DNA of 15,392 nucleotides from the NCBI GenBank assembly GCA_034437615.1, contig DAOTTW010000037.1, forward strand, positions 1 to 15,392, in the 5' to 3' direction. The notes below the pieces were generated by a model. The model saw only the letters and a list, made by a program, of their open reading frames with translations, searched no databases and was not told the DNA's origin. A program made the translations under genes and the position numbers. Source of the stretch: DAOTTW01 sp034437615. GTDB lineage: Bacteria > Chloroflexota > Anaerolineae > Aggregatilineales > Phototrophicaceae. Numbering within the stretch: position 1 is the first letter of the stretch; the number at the start of each line of letters is the position of its first letter. Shown in pieces: positions 7,401-13,867 of the stretch.

Positions 7401-10400
7401 CCTGACTGGCGAAGGCAAAGGCCACGTACTGCTCTTGGCGGCTTTGGTACAGCCCCTCCTCAGCGCTGGTCAGCAGCAGCATACCGTTGACGTGGCCCTG
7501 ATACACCAGCGGCACGCCCAGCCAGCTACGCAAGTTATCATCGCCGGGAAGCTGCGTCAGGTTATCCAGTTCGCCCAATGCGGTGTATGGAACGCAAACT
7601 GCACGCTGCGAATCCACAAGCTGCTGAATGCGGTCATCTTCACGCAGCAAGAAGCGGCTGCCCGGCACAGGCGCAATCGTACTGCCGGACCCGTCAAAGC
7701 CTGCGTGTGTTTCCAGCACCATATAAGAGCCGTTGCGCCGCCACACGGTCAGCGTATCGTAGGCGATAATCCAGTTCATCTCGCCCATTGCCATCGTTAG
7801 CACTTCTTCGCGGTCCAGCGATGAGGTGATGCGCGTCGATACGTCGGTCAGCGCTGCAAGCTGGTTCGCACGCGCCTCGATGGTGGATTCCAGCGCCCTA
7901 CGTTCGGTGATGTCCTCGACCAGCAGCACAACGCCGCGCACCTGTAAGCCAGAACGCAGCGGATACAGGTAAAAATTCGCGATCACGTCGCTACCATCCA
8001 GCGCGGTAATGCGCTGGTCTAAATATTCCTGTGGGCGGCCTTCGCTCAGCACATTGCGCAGGCCCGTCTTGAGCGACTCTGCGAATTGCGGGCGATACTG
8101 AAACAGATCCGATTGCAACGAGTCGTCATCCCAACCGAAGCGCACGCGCATGAACTCGTTGATGTTGATAATGCGCCCGGAGTTATCCAGCACGACGATA
8201 CCCTGCTGGATGGATTCGACCACCGAGCGATTCAAGATTTGCAGGTTCATCGTGTAATTGAACAGGCGGGCATTTTGCAAGGTGCTAGAAATAAGCTGCG
8301 CCATGCGCCCGATCAACTGCCGCAACTCCGTCGATGTGAACATACCGGGCTGCTCAGAGCCGAAATGCAAGACACCCAGGCGCGAGCCAGCCGCAATCAA
8401 GGGCATAATCAAGCTGACCTGCTCACCAGAGGCATACCAGCTACGCAGGTCATCGTAAAAGCGCACGTCTTCATCGTCTGCATGATACAGGTAGTCTTTG
8501 CGCTCATCGTAGCTGCGTCCGAGGGCTGTGCGCTCTAGCGTGGGGCGCTGCTCCTGCGTGACCTGCGGGTCGTTACCGTCGGCATCCTCAAAGCGCACCT
8601 TAAGGTAATCGTAGCCTTCGTCCTCGTCGGTTTCGTCGCGGTTGAGCGCCAACGTCATCTGTGTGAAGCTGAAGATGCGGCGTGCGCCGCGTGCCACAGC
8701 CCGCGCAATAGCGCCCAGGTCTAGCGTACTGGCGATGGATTCCAGCATCTCGTTGAGTTGGGCTTCGCGCTCCGCGTTCAGGCGGCTTTCCAGGAAGATG
8801 CGCGTGTTTTCGATCATGGTGGCGGCCTGATGCGCGAAGATTTCCAGCACTTCCACCGTGCGCAACGTGGGCCGCTTGTTATCATAGGGGCGATCCAGCA
8901 CCACCAAACCCAGCAAATCGCCACCTGTGCCGCTGATCTTCACCAGCAGCATGTCGCCATCGCGCCAATCTTCGGGCGTGACGGCATCCATGCTGCGGGC
9001 ACCCTCGTAAGCAGCACTGAGGGCAGTCATCTCGGCGCTGTACCAGTCGTCAACATGCTCTATCGGGAAGAAATGCGTTTCCGGCGTAAGCTGATACGAT
9101 TGCTGGGCCAGCACGTCGTTCAGGTCACGCAAGGAGATAAGGCGGCTCTTCGTATCCTGAAAGGCCGATAGCGGCATTCCGGCCTGTGCTATGCGGCGCA
9201 AGACCTGCGCCTGCTCATCCACCAGCATCATCAGCACCGTGTCATAGCCGACGCTCTGCTGTACGCTGTAGGCGACTGCTTCTAGCACCGTTTCGATGTC
9301 GCTGGTCTGCGATTGGGTCATCTGGCCCAATTCAAAGATGCGGCTCAGTTGGTCCACGCGGCTGCTCAGGCTGCGGCCACGCGCCTCTTGCTGCTCGAAG
9401 AGCATCGCATTCTGATAGCCCAACGACGCCTTGCTCGTCAGCATCATCAAGAAGCCTGCATCGCGGTCATCGAAGGCGAACGGCTCACTATCGTAGACAT
9501 GCACCAGCCCGACGACCCCATCCAGATACACAATCGGCGCGGCAATCGCAGAGCGTGCTGCCTGCAGGTGTGTCGTCAGGTCGCTATCGTCGTAATTGCT
9601 CACCAGCACGGGTTCCGTTGCGCGTTGCAGGGCTTCGCGCTCGATTGCGTCTAGCTGTTGCAGGTGTTGTGTCTCTCCGATGCGCTGCACGATCTCCGGT
9701 TGGGCGCGGTCATGCCATTCATCAGGGGGCTTCAGGATCAGCACACTACAGCCTTCGGCCTCTAGTGCACGGATGGCCTCAGCGCGAATGGCCTCTAGCA
9801 CCTTGTCGAGTTCAAAGGTCGTGGTCAGGCGGTTACTGACGCGGGCAATCGCATCCAGTTCTTCGACGCGGCGGCGCAAATCCTCATCGGTCTGTTCATA
9901 CAGCAGTTGGCGCTCAACGGCTGCGGCCACCTGTGCAGCCAGGTCTTCCATAAGAGTAATATCATTGCGGGTATAATCACCGCGCAACGATTCTAGCGGA
10001 TTCACGACACCGATCTCGCCCAGCGCCCGGTCACCGACGCGCAGTTGCACCATCACCGTCTTATACATGCCGATGCGCTCAGCCACCTTGCGATAGCCCG
10101 GCAGCAGATTCTTCTCACCTAATAGCTGGTTGCTCAGGTAGGGCCTGCCGCTGAGGGCGACGGTGTGGTTATAGCCCGGTGCGCTCAAATCGTGGATGAC
10201 GGGTTCCGTCAGCGTCACGCCGTAAGCCCAATCGCGGCGCGTGGTGAGCGTCTGCGTGGTGCTATCAATCACATTGATAAAGACGACCTGGCTTTGCATC
10301 AACTGCGCGATCTTTTCCAGCGCAGGCTGGAAGCTGTCTTGCGGCGTCAGTACGGCGCTGGCCAGTTGTGCGACTTCGCGCAGGTTATCCGTCATCGCTG

Positions 10401-12411
10401 CACGGCGCTGAAGCTCACGGTAGAGGCGTGCATTTTCGATGATGGCCCCGGCTTGCGTGGCGAAGATTTGCAGCAAGCGGGCGTCATTGGGCGTGTAATC
10501 CGCGTCGTTTGCTTTATTCGAGACCTGCACCGCGCCGATACGCCGACCACCCGCTGACATGACGGCAATCATCGTCTTGCGTACCCCGGCGACCTCTGCG
10601 AGTGCGTCCAGGCCAGCCTCAAATACCAGCGTCTCCGAGGCCACGCGGTTGCTATACCAGACGTTCTCCTCCGTCCACAGTTCCTCCATCACAGAGCCAG
10701 GCGGCAGCGGGATTTGATAGCCGCCGACAAGCTCGGCGGAGACGCCGAAAAACGGCGACTGTGCAGCGAGTATGTTTTGCTGTGGATCATGCAAGAGTAG
10801 GGCGCACATGTCGCTGTTCATCAGGCGGGCGATGCGCTCGACAATCTCAGCATAGAATTCGCTCTCGTGGTCCAGCGCACCGATGGCGTGCGTCATCTCT
10901 TGCAAGCCCACGAGTTCGCTATCAATGCGGCTTTCTTCCTGATACAAGCGCACGTTTTCGACCACGATAGCGGCCTGTGTCGCTAGCAGGCGCATCGTCT
11001 GAATATCACGCGGGGTGAAGGTTGTGCCGTCGCGCTTGTTGCTGACGGCCACGATGCCGATGCGCTCGCCACCAATTTGCATCGGGAAGAGGCCCGTGCT
11101 GTGGATGCCCGCGACGCTCATCAGCATATCCAGCCCCAGCGCCTCTACTAGCGGTTCGTCGGCCACATCGCCGGATACCCAGTAAGGCTGTTGTTGCCAG
11201 ATGTCGCGTTGGGGGCTATCCGGCAAGAGGTTGATCGTAAAGGCTGCGGCGACGTTATCCGGCAAGCCAAAGAAGGGCACTTGTGGCTGAAGCATCTGCC
11301 GTTCGCGGTCATACAGCAAAATACCGCACATCTCAGCATCCAGCAGACCGGCGATACGCTCGTTCAGTAGCGCATAGATGCGGCTTGCGCCTTGATCGTC
11401 TTTGGATTGCTCCGCGACCTCTTGAATGTTGGCCATATCGCGGATGCGCTTTTCCTGGCGGGCATAGAGCACGGCGTTTTGAATGGCAATCGTGACTGAT
11501 TTGCCGATGGCCTGCAATGTAGACAATTCGCGCTGGCCATAGGCGTTGCGTTGCTCACTGAACAGCGCCAGCGTGCCCACCAATTCCCCACCCAGCAGCA
11601 GCGGCTGCGCGACGACACTGGTATAGGGGTTATGTTGCATAATCTCAGCCACATCAACCGCGTCATCCGCGCCACCAACCAGCATTTCAGAGCGGTTCTG
11701 TGCGACCCAGCCCGCGACCCCCTGACCAAGCTCATACACACCGCCATATGTCGATAGCGTTACCAGATAGGCCGTGTCGCCCGTCCAGCCACGCGGCTGC
11801 AACACCTGTGTCGGCTCGTCCCAGATGGTGATTTCGCCCGCATCCGAAGGCAGATGCTTGATGAGAATATCCAGCAGCACTTGCAGCGCCAACTCAATGC
11901 CCATACTGGCGTCAACCGCATCACCGATCTCGTTGATAAGCGTCATGACCAGCGATAGGTCGAAGCTGTCGTTGTGCTGTGTGCCCGTGCCGTCGATCTC
12001 TCGTAGGACGACCACACGCTGCAAGCCTTCGCTGACGCTCGGCACAGCATGAGACGACGCCTCGACCCAGCGATTACGCAGCTTAAACGACGCCTGTGAC
12101 TGCGATGAAAACAGGTTCATCAAGCTATCTGCGGGTTGCGCCTGGCCGATGACGCCCTCAAGGGTGGGTTGGCCACCGTTGACGTTCAGCCAGCGCCGCG
12201 CCGTTTCGTTGATGTGCAGCAAGCGGCCATGCTCAGAGGCCACCAGCACCGCCGCACTGCCATCGTCCGCGCCCGCTGCACCCGGCACATCCTCGATGAC
12301 CTGCTCATAGCGCAGTCGGCCTGCAAGCTCGCTGCGTTGTCGAATCCATAGCCACCAACCGAACAGCGTCAGCGCGCCCATGATGATGATAATGACCGCA
12401 AAACTGGCCAT
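4480..12411 (-). CDS. Giant membrane-anchored multi-GAF/PAS sensor histidine kinase
   Basis: The product has 2643 residues. One N-terminal membrane helix (about 4-23) is followed by a positive patch, so the rest is cytoplasmic. Domains by inspection: PAS (50-140); seven GAFs (about 154-316, 325-492, 505-667, 680-842, 852-1008, 1020-1208, 1215-1386); PAS with a PAC end EDITERR (1388-1505); four GAFs (1515-1684, 1690-1865, 1870-2040, 2065-2245); PAS (2258-2380) ending FRDITRD; HisKA (2384-2452); HATPase_c (2500-2613). Each GAF closes with a helix like QNARLF/ENVRLY, seen near 311, 485, 659, 833, 1000, 1201, 1379, 1676, 1858, 2031 and, weakly, 2236. Kinase motifs are intact: H-box SHEMRTP with His2395, N-box Asn2511-Asn2518, DTGVGIPD (2545-), RFER, GTGLGLS (2576-). 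It should autophosphorylate and pass phosphate to a receiver; the neighbouring REC genes are obvious partners. It has no HAMP domain and no receiver of its own. The ligands of the GAF domains are unknown. Confidence 0.93.
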   Translation of the reverse strand: MASFAVIIIIMGALTLFGWWLWIRQRSELAGRLRYEQVIEDVPGAAGADDGSAAVLVASEHGRLLHINETARRWLNVNGGQPTLEGVIGQAQPADSLMNLFSSQSQASFKLRNRWVEASSHAVPSVSEGLQRVVVLREIDGTGTQHNDSFDLSLVMTLINEIGDAVDASMGIELALQVLLDILIKHLPSDAGEITIWDEPTQVLQPRGWTGDTAYLVTLSTYGGVYELGQGVAGWVAQNRSEMLVGGADDAVDVAEIMQHNPYTSVVAQPLLLGGELVGTLALFSEQRNAYGQRELSTLQAIGKSVTIAIQNAVLYARQEKRIRDMANIQEVAEQSKDDQGASRIYALLNERIAGLLDAEMCGILLYDRERQMLQPQVPFFGLPDNVAAAFTINLLPDSPQRDIWQQQPYWVSGDVADEPLVEALGLDMLMSVAGIHSTGLFPMQIGGERIGIVAVSNKRDGTTFTPRDIQTMRLLATQAAIVVENVRLYQEESRIDSELVGLQEMTHAIGALDHESEFYAEIVERIARLMNSDMCALLLHDPQQNILAAQSPFFGVSAELVGGYQIPLPPGSVMEELWTEENVWYSNRVASETLVFEAGLDALAEVAGVRKTMIAVMSAGGRRIGAVQVSNKANDADYTPNDARLLQIFATQAGAIIENARLYRELQRRAAMTDNLREVAQLASAVLTPQDSFQPALEKIAQLMQSQVVFINVIDSTTQTLTTRRDWAYGVTLTEPVIHDLSAPGYNHTVALSGRPYLSNQLLGEKNLLPGYRKVAERIGMYKTVMVQLRVGDRALGEIGVVNPLESLRGDYTRNDITLMEDLAAQVAAAVERQLLYEQTDEDLRRRVEELDAIARVSNRLTTTFELDKVLEAIRAEAIRALEAEGCSVLILKPPDEWHDRAQPEIVQRIGETQHLQQLDAIEREALQRATEPVLVSNYDDSDLTTHLQAARSAIAAPIVYLDGVVGLVHVYDSEPFAFDDRDAGFLMMLTSKASLGYQNAMLFEQQEARGRSLSSRVDQLSRIFELGQMTQSQTSDIETVLEAVAYSVQQSVGYDTVLMMLVDEQAQVLRRIAQAGMPLSAFQDTKSRLISLRDLNDVLAQQSYQLTPETHFFPIEHVDDWYSAEMTALSAAYEGARSMDAVTPEDWRDGDMLLVKISGTGGDLLGLVVLDRPYDNKRPTLRTVEVLEIFAHQAATMIENTRIFLESRLNAEREAQLNEMLESIASTLDLGAIARAVARGARRIFSFTQMTLALNRDETDEDEGYDYLKVRFEDADGNDPQVTQEQRPTLERTALGRSYDERKDYLYHADDEDVRFYDDLRSWYASGEQVSLIMPLIAAGSRLGVLHFGSEQPGMFTSTELRQLIGRMAQLISSTLQNARLFNYTMNLQILNRSVVESIQQGIVVLDNSGRIININEFMRVRFGWDDDSLQSDLFQYRPQFAESLKTGLRNVLSEGRPQEYLDQRITALDGSDVIANFYLYPLRSGLQVRGVVLLVEDITERRALESTIEARANQLAALTDVSTRITSSLDREEVLTMAMGEMNWIIAYDTLTVWRRNGSYMVLETHAGFDGSGSTIAPVPGSRFLLREDDRIQQLVDSQRAVCVPYTALGELDNLTQLPGDDNLRSWLGVPLVYQGHVNGMLLLTSAEEGLYQSRQEQYVAFAFASQVAIALANADLFEQAFERTDELSTLLQAAQATSLARTLDEVFDTVADLMFTALEMDDCIITTWDEVGGELDVEFAVDRQGQPLAHITKGMVFREADYPARNQALRKRDVVVIADVPAQDDEAVPPPFPEELAELRERGHGARLLVPLVVRENSIGLIQLDQKSNDQETLTQQKVRLARVLGTQVAVAIQNAQLTDETTARFVELDVINNISQEISSTLNIQNILRTIQQRLPLVTDADELYVALYDEAQERITFPMAVRRDGSQFSIPPRAMGKDEVSYIIRRGLTLPLGADRFYSIAQVLHGMGIESAEGSIQAYLGVPFRSGGKVTGVLAIRNVEQTDPFGINDQRILDTVGSQLGLALQNARLFEQVSGFADTLEREVQDRTDELEEERDRLDQLYQITSELSRTLNMEHLLQRALGMVGRAVNATDGVIMIYNPVTDSLSAQAWLNPNSVIHQEGEGQKEKEKEKDEEKDVGHIAAELASWLLAHDDTVDHVIVVDDVRGQAYWDETLPGAADVRSALAVILETNEDPRGVMVLLSDEPAAFTENHLKLLVPAAAQVATSMSSTDLYLLIRNQAEQMGTLLGTEQREAQKNLAILEGINDGVLFADAAGNIVTFNTAAERILQIPRDEVIDKPVLRLAGLYRTSDKRWQRLINAWTQRIDSDELPEELLIDQIDLGDRIVSAYLSPVYIGDLFLGTVSVFRDITRDVEADRTKSEFVKNVSHEMRTPLTPIAGYTDMLLQGIGGELSGAQMQFVRTIKENVERLTALVNDVLDIAKLDREEMLLVQTVDVADLVSDVMDQISTRVMNSNKGLHTRTVLDPSIPPIRADREKLREVLVNVVENAFNYTEPGGKIDVSVQNQPDEKSVLISIADTGVGIPDDFKEAVWRRFERYQQHAVELDVAGTGLGLSLAQDLVALHNGEIWFESKLGTGTTFYIKLPIEQPAYVNETREMFRIDMGRDMATNTGPTEG
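5997..6020 (-). repeat. Hexanucleotide microsatellite encoding a Lys-Glu run in the kinase
   Basis: Four perfect CTTTTT units (plus-strand reading) lie inside the kinase gene. They encode alternating Lys/Glu within residues about 2131-2143, in an inserted loop of the last GAF domain. Gain or loss of a unit changes length by two residues and keeps the frame, so the loop can vary without knocking out the gene. Confidence 0.8.
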
Positions 12412-12414
12412 GTC

Positions 12415-12430
12415 GTATCAACCCCGATAC
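12415..12430 (-). promoter_or_regulatory. Small hairpin presenting a GGGG ribosome-site candidate before the kinase start
   Basis: On the minus strand GTATC and GATAC (5 bp) close a GGGGTT loop three bases upstream of the kinase ATG (12411). The GGGG is the only purine-rich Shine-Dalgarno candidate in the 41-nt gap after the preceding gene. The stem is short and the call is weak. Confidence 0.3.
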
Positions 12431-12452
12431 TGGCTCACGTGCATACGGGTGC

Positions 12453-13397
12453 TTACCATGATGTGAGAATATCCGCCCCGGTGCTGCTCACGCCTTCATC
12501 CCCATTGCGGCGGCGGCGGCGGTCCTCGGCGGCTAGCTCCGTGATTTCGCGGATGTCTGAGAATTGGTGCGTGCGTGTAGAGACAGCGCCCAATGAAAGC
12601 GTCATCAGTTCGACCTGCTTTTCGCCATCCGCCACATCCGAAACCAGCATGTAGCCGCGTTCACGGTCGATAAACGAATAGTGCTGCTTGATTTCGTTGT
12701 TGAAGCGCTCGCTGATCTTATCCTTGAGCGTTTCGGCGTCCGGCGTGTGGGTGATAATCACGAAGTTATCGCGCCCCGGATGCCCGACGTAATCGTCCTT
12801 CGTGCCATATGAATCAATGATGTCACCGATCAGCAGCGCGGCAAAGCGGATCACCTCATCGCCAGCCGCCCAGGTGTAGACATCCGAAAACGGCTCGAAG
12901 TTGGTGATTTTGATGTCGATATACGTCCAGTCTCTATCGTTGTCACGCATCAGGCCGCGCAAATGCTCTTCAATCAGGCTGCCAGTCGGCAGGTTGGATT
13001 TCGGATCAATCAGCTTGGTGCGGTTGGTAGCGCTGATGGCGTTCTGGATGCGCAACTTTAGCTCCTCGATGTCGAAGGGCTTCGTCACGTAATCATCTGC
13101 ACCGAGTTCCAGCCCGACGATCTTATCGCTGCGCTCGTCCTTCTGCGTCAGGAAGATAATCGGGATGTGGCTGGTGCGGGTGGTGGTGCGCAATACCTTG
13201 CAGACATCGTAGCCGCTCATATCTGGCAGGTTGATGTCCAGCACGATGAGGTTTGGTAGATGTGCCTTCGTTTGGTCGAGCGCGTCCTGCCCACGCGGGG
13301 CCACTTCTACGTTATAGCCCTGACCTGTAAAGTAAATGCGCAGCATGTTTGAAATATCGAAGTCGTCATCGACGACGAGAATGCGACCCTTACTCAT
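12453..13397 (-). CDS. Response regulator: REC domain plus degenerate GGDEF domain
   Basis: The 314-residue protein opens with a complete receiver: VVDDD (Asp10-12 pocket), phospho-acceptor Asp54 in VLDINLPDMSG, Thr84 in IIFLTQKDE, and Lys106 in YVTKPFD. From about residue 131 a GGDEF-like fold follows: DPKSNLPTG corresponds to the family's DPLTGLPNR entry motif, and WTYIDIKITNFEPFSD and AGDEVIRFAALL match the metal-binding and helix blocks. The signature loop reads GRDNF (208-212) instead of GGDEF, so diguanylate cyclase activity is unlikely. It may bind c-di-GMP/GTP or serve as a dimerisation or protein-binding output. The C-terminus carries five Arg codons in a row. The ATG at 13397 is chosen over an upstream ATG at 13631 because GAGGG lies 6 nt before it and the REC fold starts at once. 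The kinase gene begins 41 nt downstream, so it is the first gene of the cluster. Confidence 0.9.
   Translation of the reverse strand: MSKGRILVVDDDFDISNMLRIYFTGQGYNVEVAPRGQDALDQTKAHLPNLIVLDINLPDMSGYDVCKVLRTTTRTSHIPIIFLTQKDERSDKIVGLELGADDYVTKPFDIEELKLRIQNAISATNRTKLIDPKSNLPTGSLIEEHLRGLMRDNDRDWTYIDIKITNFEPFSDVYTWAAGDEVIRFAALLIGDIIDSYGTKDDYVGHPGRDNFVIITHTPDAETLKDKISERFNNEIKQHYSFIDRERGYMLVSDVADGEKQVELMTLSLGAVSTRTHQFSDIREITELAAEDRRRRRNGDEGVSSTGADILTSW
12508..12522 (-). repeat. CGG triplet repeat encoding Arg5
   Basis: Five CGG units on the plus strand (CGC codons on the coding strand) give five arginines near the C-terminus of the REC-GGDEF-like protein, in an otherwise charged, probably disordered tail. 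Confidence 0.75.
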
Positions 13398-13403
13398 GCT
13401 AGA

Positions 13404-13408
13404 CCCTC
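13404..13408 (-). promoter_or_regulatory. Shine-Dalgarno site fixing the start of the REC-GGDEF-like gene
   Basis: GAGGG on the minus strand lies 6 nt before the ATG at 13397. It supports this start rather than the upstream in-frame ATG at 13631, which would add 78 residues without domain character. Confidence 0.75.
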
Positions 13409-13507
13409 GCAAATTCCTGGGTTTGGCCGTTATTCTGCCCAGAATATAGCGTCCATTTGCCTCTAATATACACCAGATGCGGCGCACTGTATAAGGGCAG
13501 CCGCTCA

Positions 13508-13539
13508 GGTTATTATATCCTAACAGGGCTATTATAACC
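13508..13539 (-). promoter_or_regulatory. Imperfect inverted repeat covering two TATAAT boxes, candidate operator/promoter
   Basis: GGTTATTATA (13508-13517) and TATTATAACC (13530-13539) match at nine of ten positions as an inverted repeat with a 12-nt centre. Each arm contains, on the minus strand, a perfect -10 hexamer TATAAT (13512-13517 and 13531-13536), 19 nt apart and directed at the REC-GGDEF/kinase cluster. No good -35 element at 17 nt was found for either. The layout suits a dimeric regulator binding over the promoter, or a promoter needing an activator. Confidence 0.45.
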
Positions 13540-13583
13540 CAGGACGCCTGCAATTGGCGAACGTTTGGGAAATGATAATGCGC

Positions 13584-13611
13584 TTGACACACCCACCGCA
13601 GGCTGTACAAT
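13584..13611 (+). promoter_or_regulatory. Strong sigma70-type promoter toward the AAA ATPase gene
   Basis: A perfect -35 TTGACA (13584-13589) is followed after 16 nt by TACAAT (13606-13611), one mismatch from the -10 consensus. Transcription would begin near 13618 and give a leader of about 250 nt before the AAA ATPase ATG at 13868, long enough for post-transcriptional or operator-type control. Confidence 0.7.
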
Positions 13612-13635
13612 GATAGCCACAAACAGTTCATAAGC

Positions 13636-13661
13636 TGTCAGAACATGTCACGAGTTTGTCA
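13636..13661 (+). promoter_or_regulatory. Three TGTCA direct repeats at helical-turn spacing, Pho-box-like
   Basis: TGTCA occurs at 13636-13640, 13646-13650 and 13657-13661, with starts 10 and 11 nt apart, so all lie on one face of the helix. Tandem CTGTCA repeats 11 nt apart are the hallmark of PhoB boxes, and OmpR/PhoB-type regulators bind such arrays. The array lies about 18-43 nt after the likely transcription start at 13618, a position suited to repression of that promoter. Alternatively it could activate a weaker promoter downstream. Confidence 0.4.
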
Positions 13662-13855
13662 CACATCCAGCTAAAACTCTGATAGCCTTACGGTTGTCTT
13701 TGCACATTACCACACGGGCCACATAGACGTGACCCACCAGCACACGGTTTCTAACCTTGCCACCTGATCCCGATTTTTTCTCACTTTCGTTTCTTTTCTC
13801 CGGCTACCAGAAGACCAAACGCAGCACTCAGCACCGATACGACCCAATTCAAAGC

Positions 13856-13859
13856 GGAG
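13856..13859 (+). promoter_or_regulatory. Shine-Dalgarno site fixing the start of the AAA ATPase gene
   Basis: GGAG (within GCGGAGA) lies 8 nt before the ATG at 13868. No such site precedes the in-frame ATG at 13757, so the shorter protein is preferred. Confidence 0.7.
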
Positions 13860-13867
13860 ATTATCCC

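Larger units (their letters stand above)
13398..13867. other. Divergent control region between the sensor cluster and the AAA ATPase gene
   Basis: These 470 bases contain no convincing gene. They hold, from left to right, the ribosome site of the minus-strand cluster, an imperfect inverted repeat overlying two minus-strand TATAAT boxes (13508-13539), a strong plus-strand promoter (13584-13611), three TGTCA repeats (13636-13661), and a leader of about 200 nt before the AAA ATPase start. The leader has a T/C-rich patch near 13770-13800 but no riboswitch that I recognise. Confidence 0.65.

Noticed and set aside
9972..9977. TATAAT on the plus strand
   Set aside because: It lies inside the kinase coding sequence with no suitable -35 and no plus-strand gene following.
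4708..10970. Long plus-strand reading frames opposite the kinase gene (e.g. 4708-5343, 6391-6948, 9186-9839)
   Set aside because: They are antisense to a continuous conserved multi-domain protein, have no recognisable domains or ribosome sites, and are His/Arg/Cys-rich as expected of shadow frames in GC-rich DNA.
13398..13631. N-terminal extension of the REC-GGDEF-like protein to an ATG at 13631
   Set aside because: The extra 78 residues lack domain character and cross the TATAAT/inverted-repeat region; GAGGG sits correctly before the ATG at 13397.
13757..13867. Longer AAA ATPase start at 13757
   Set aside because: The 37 extra residues look like translated leader, and the Shine-Dalgarno supports 13868.
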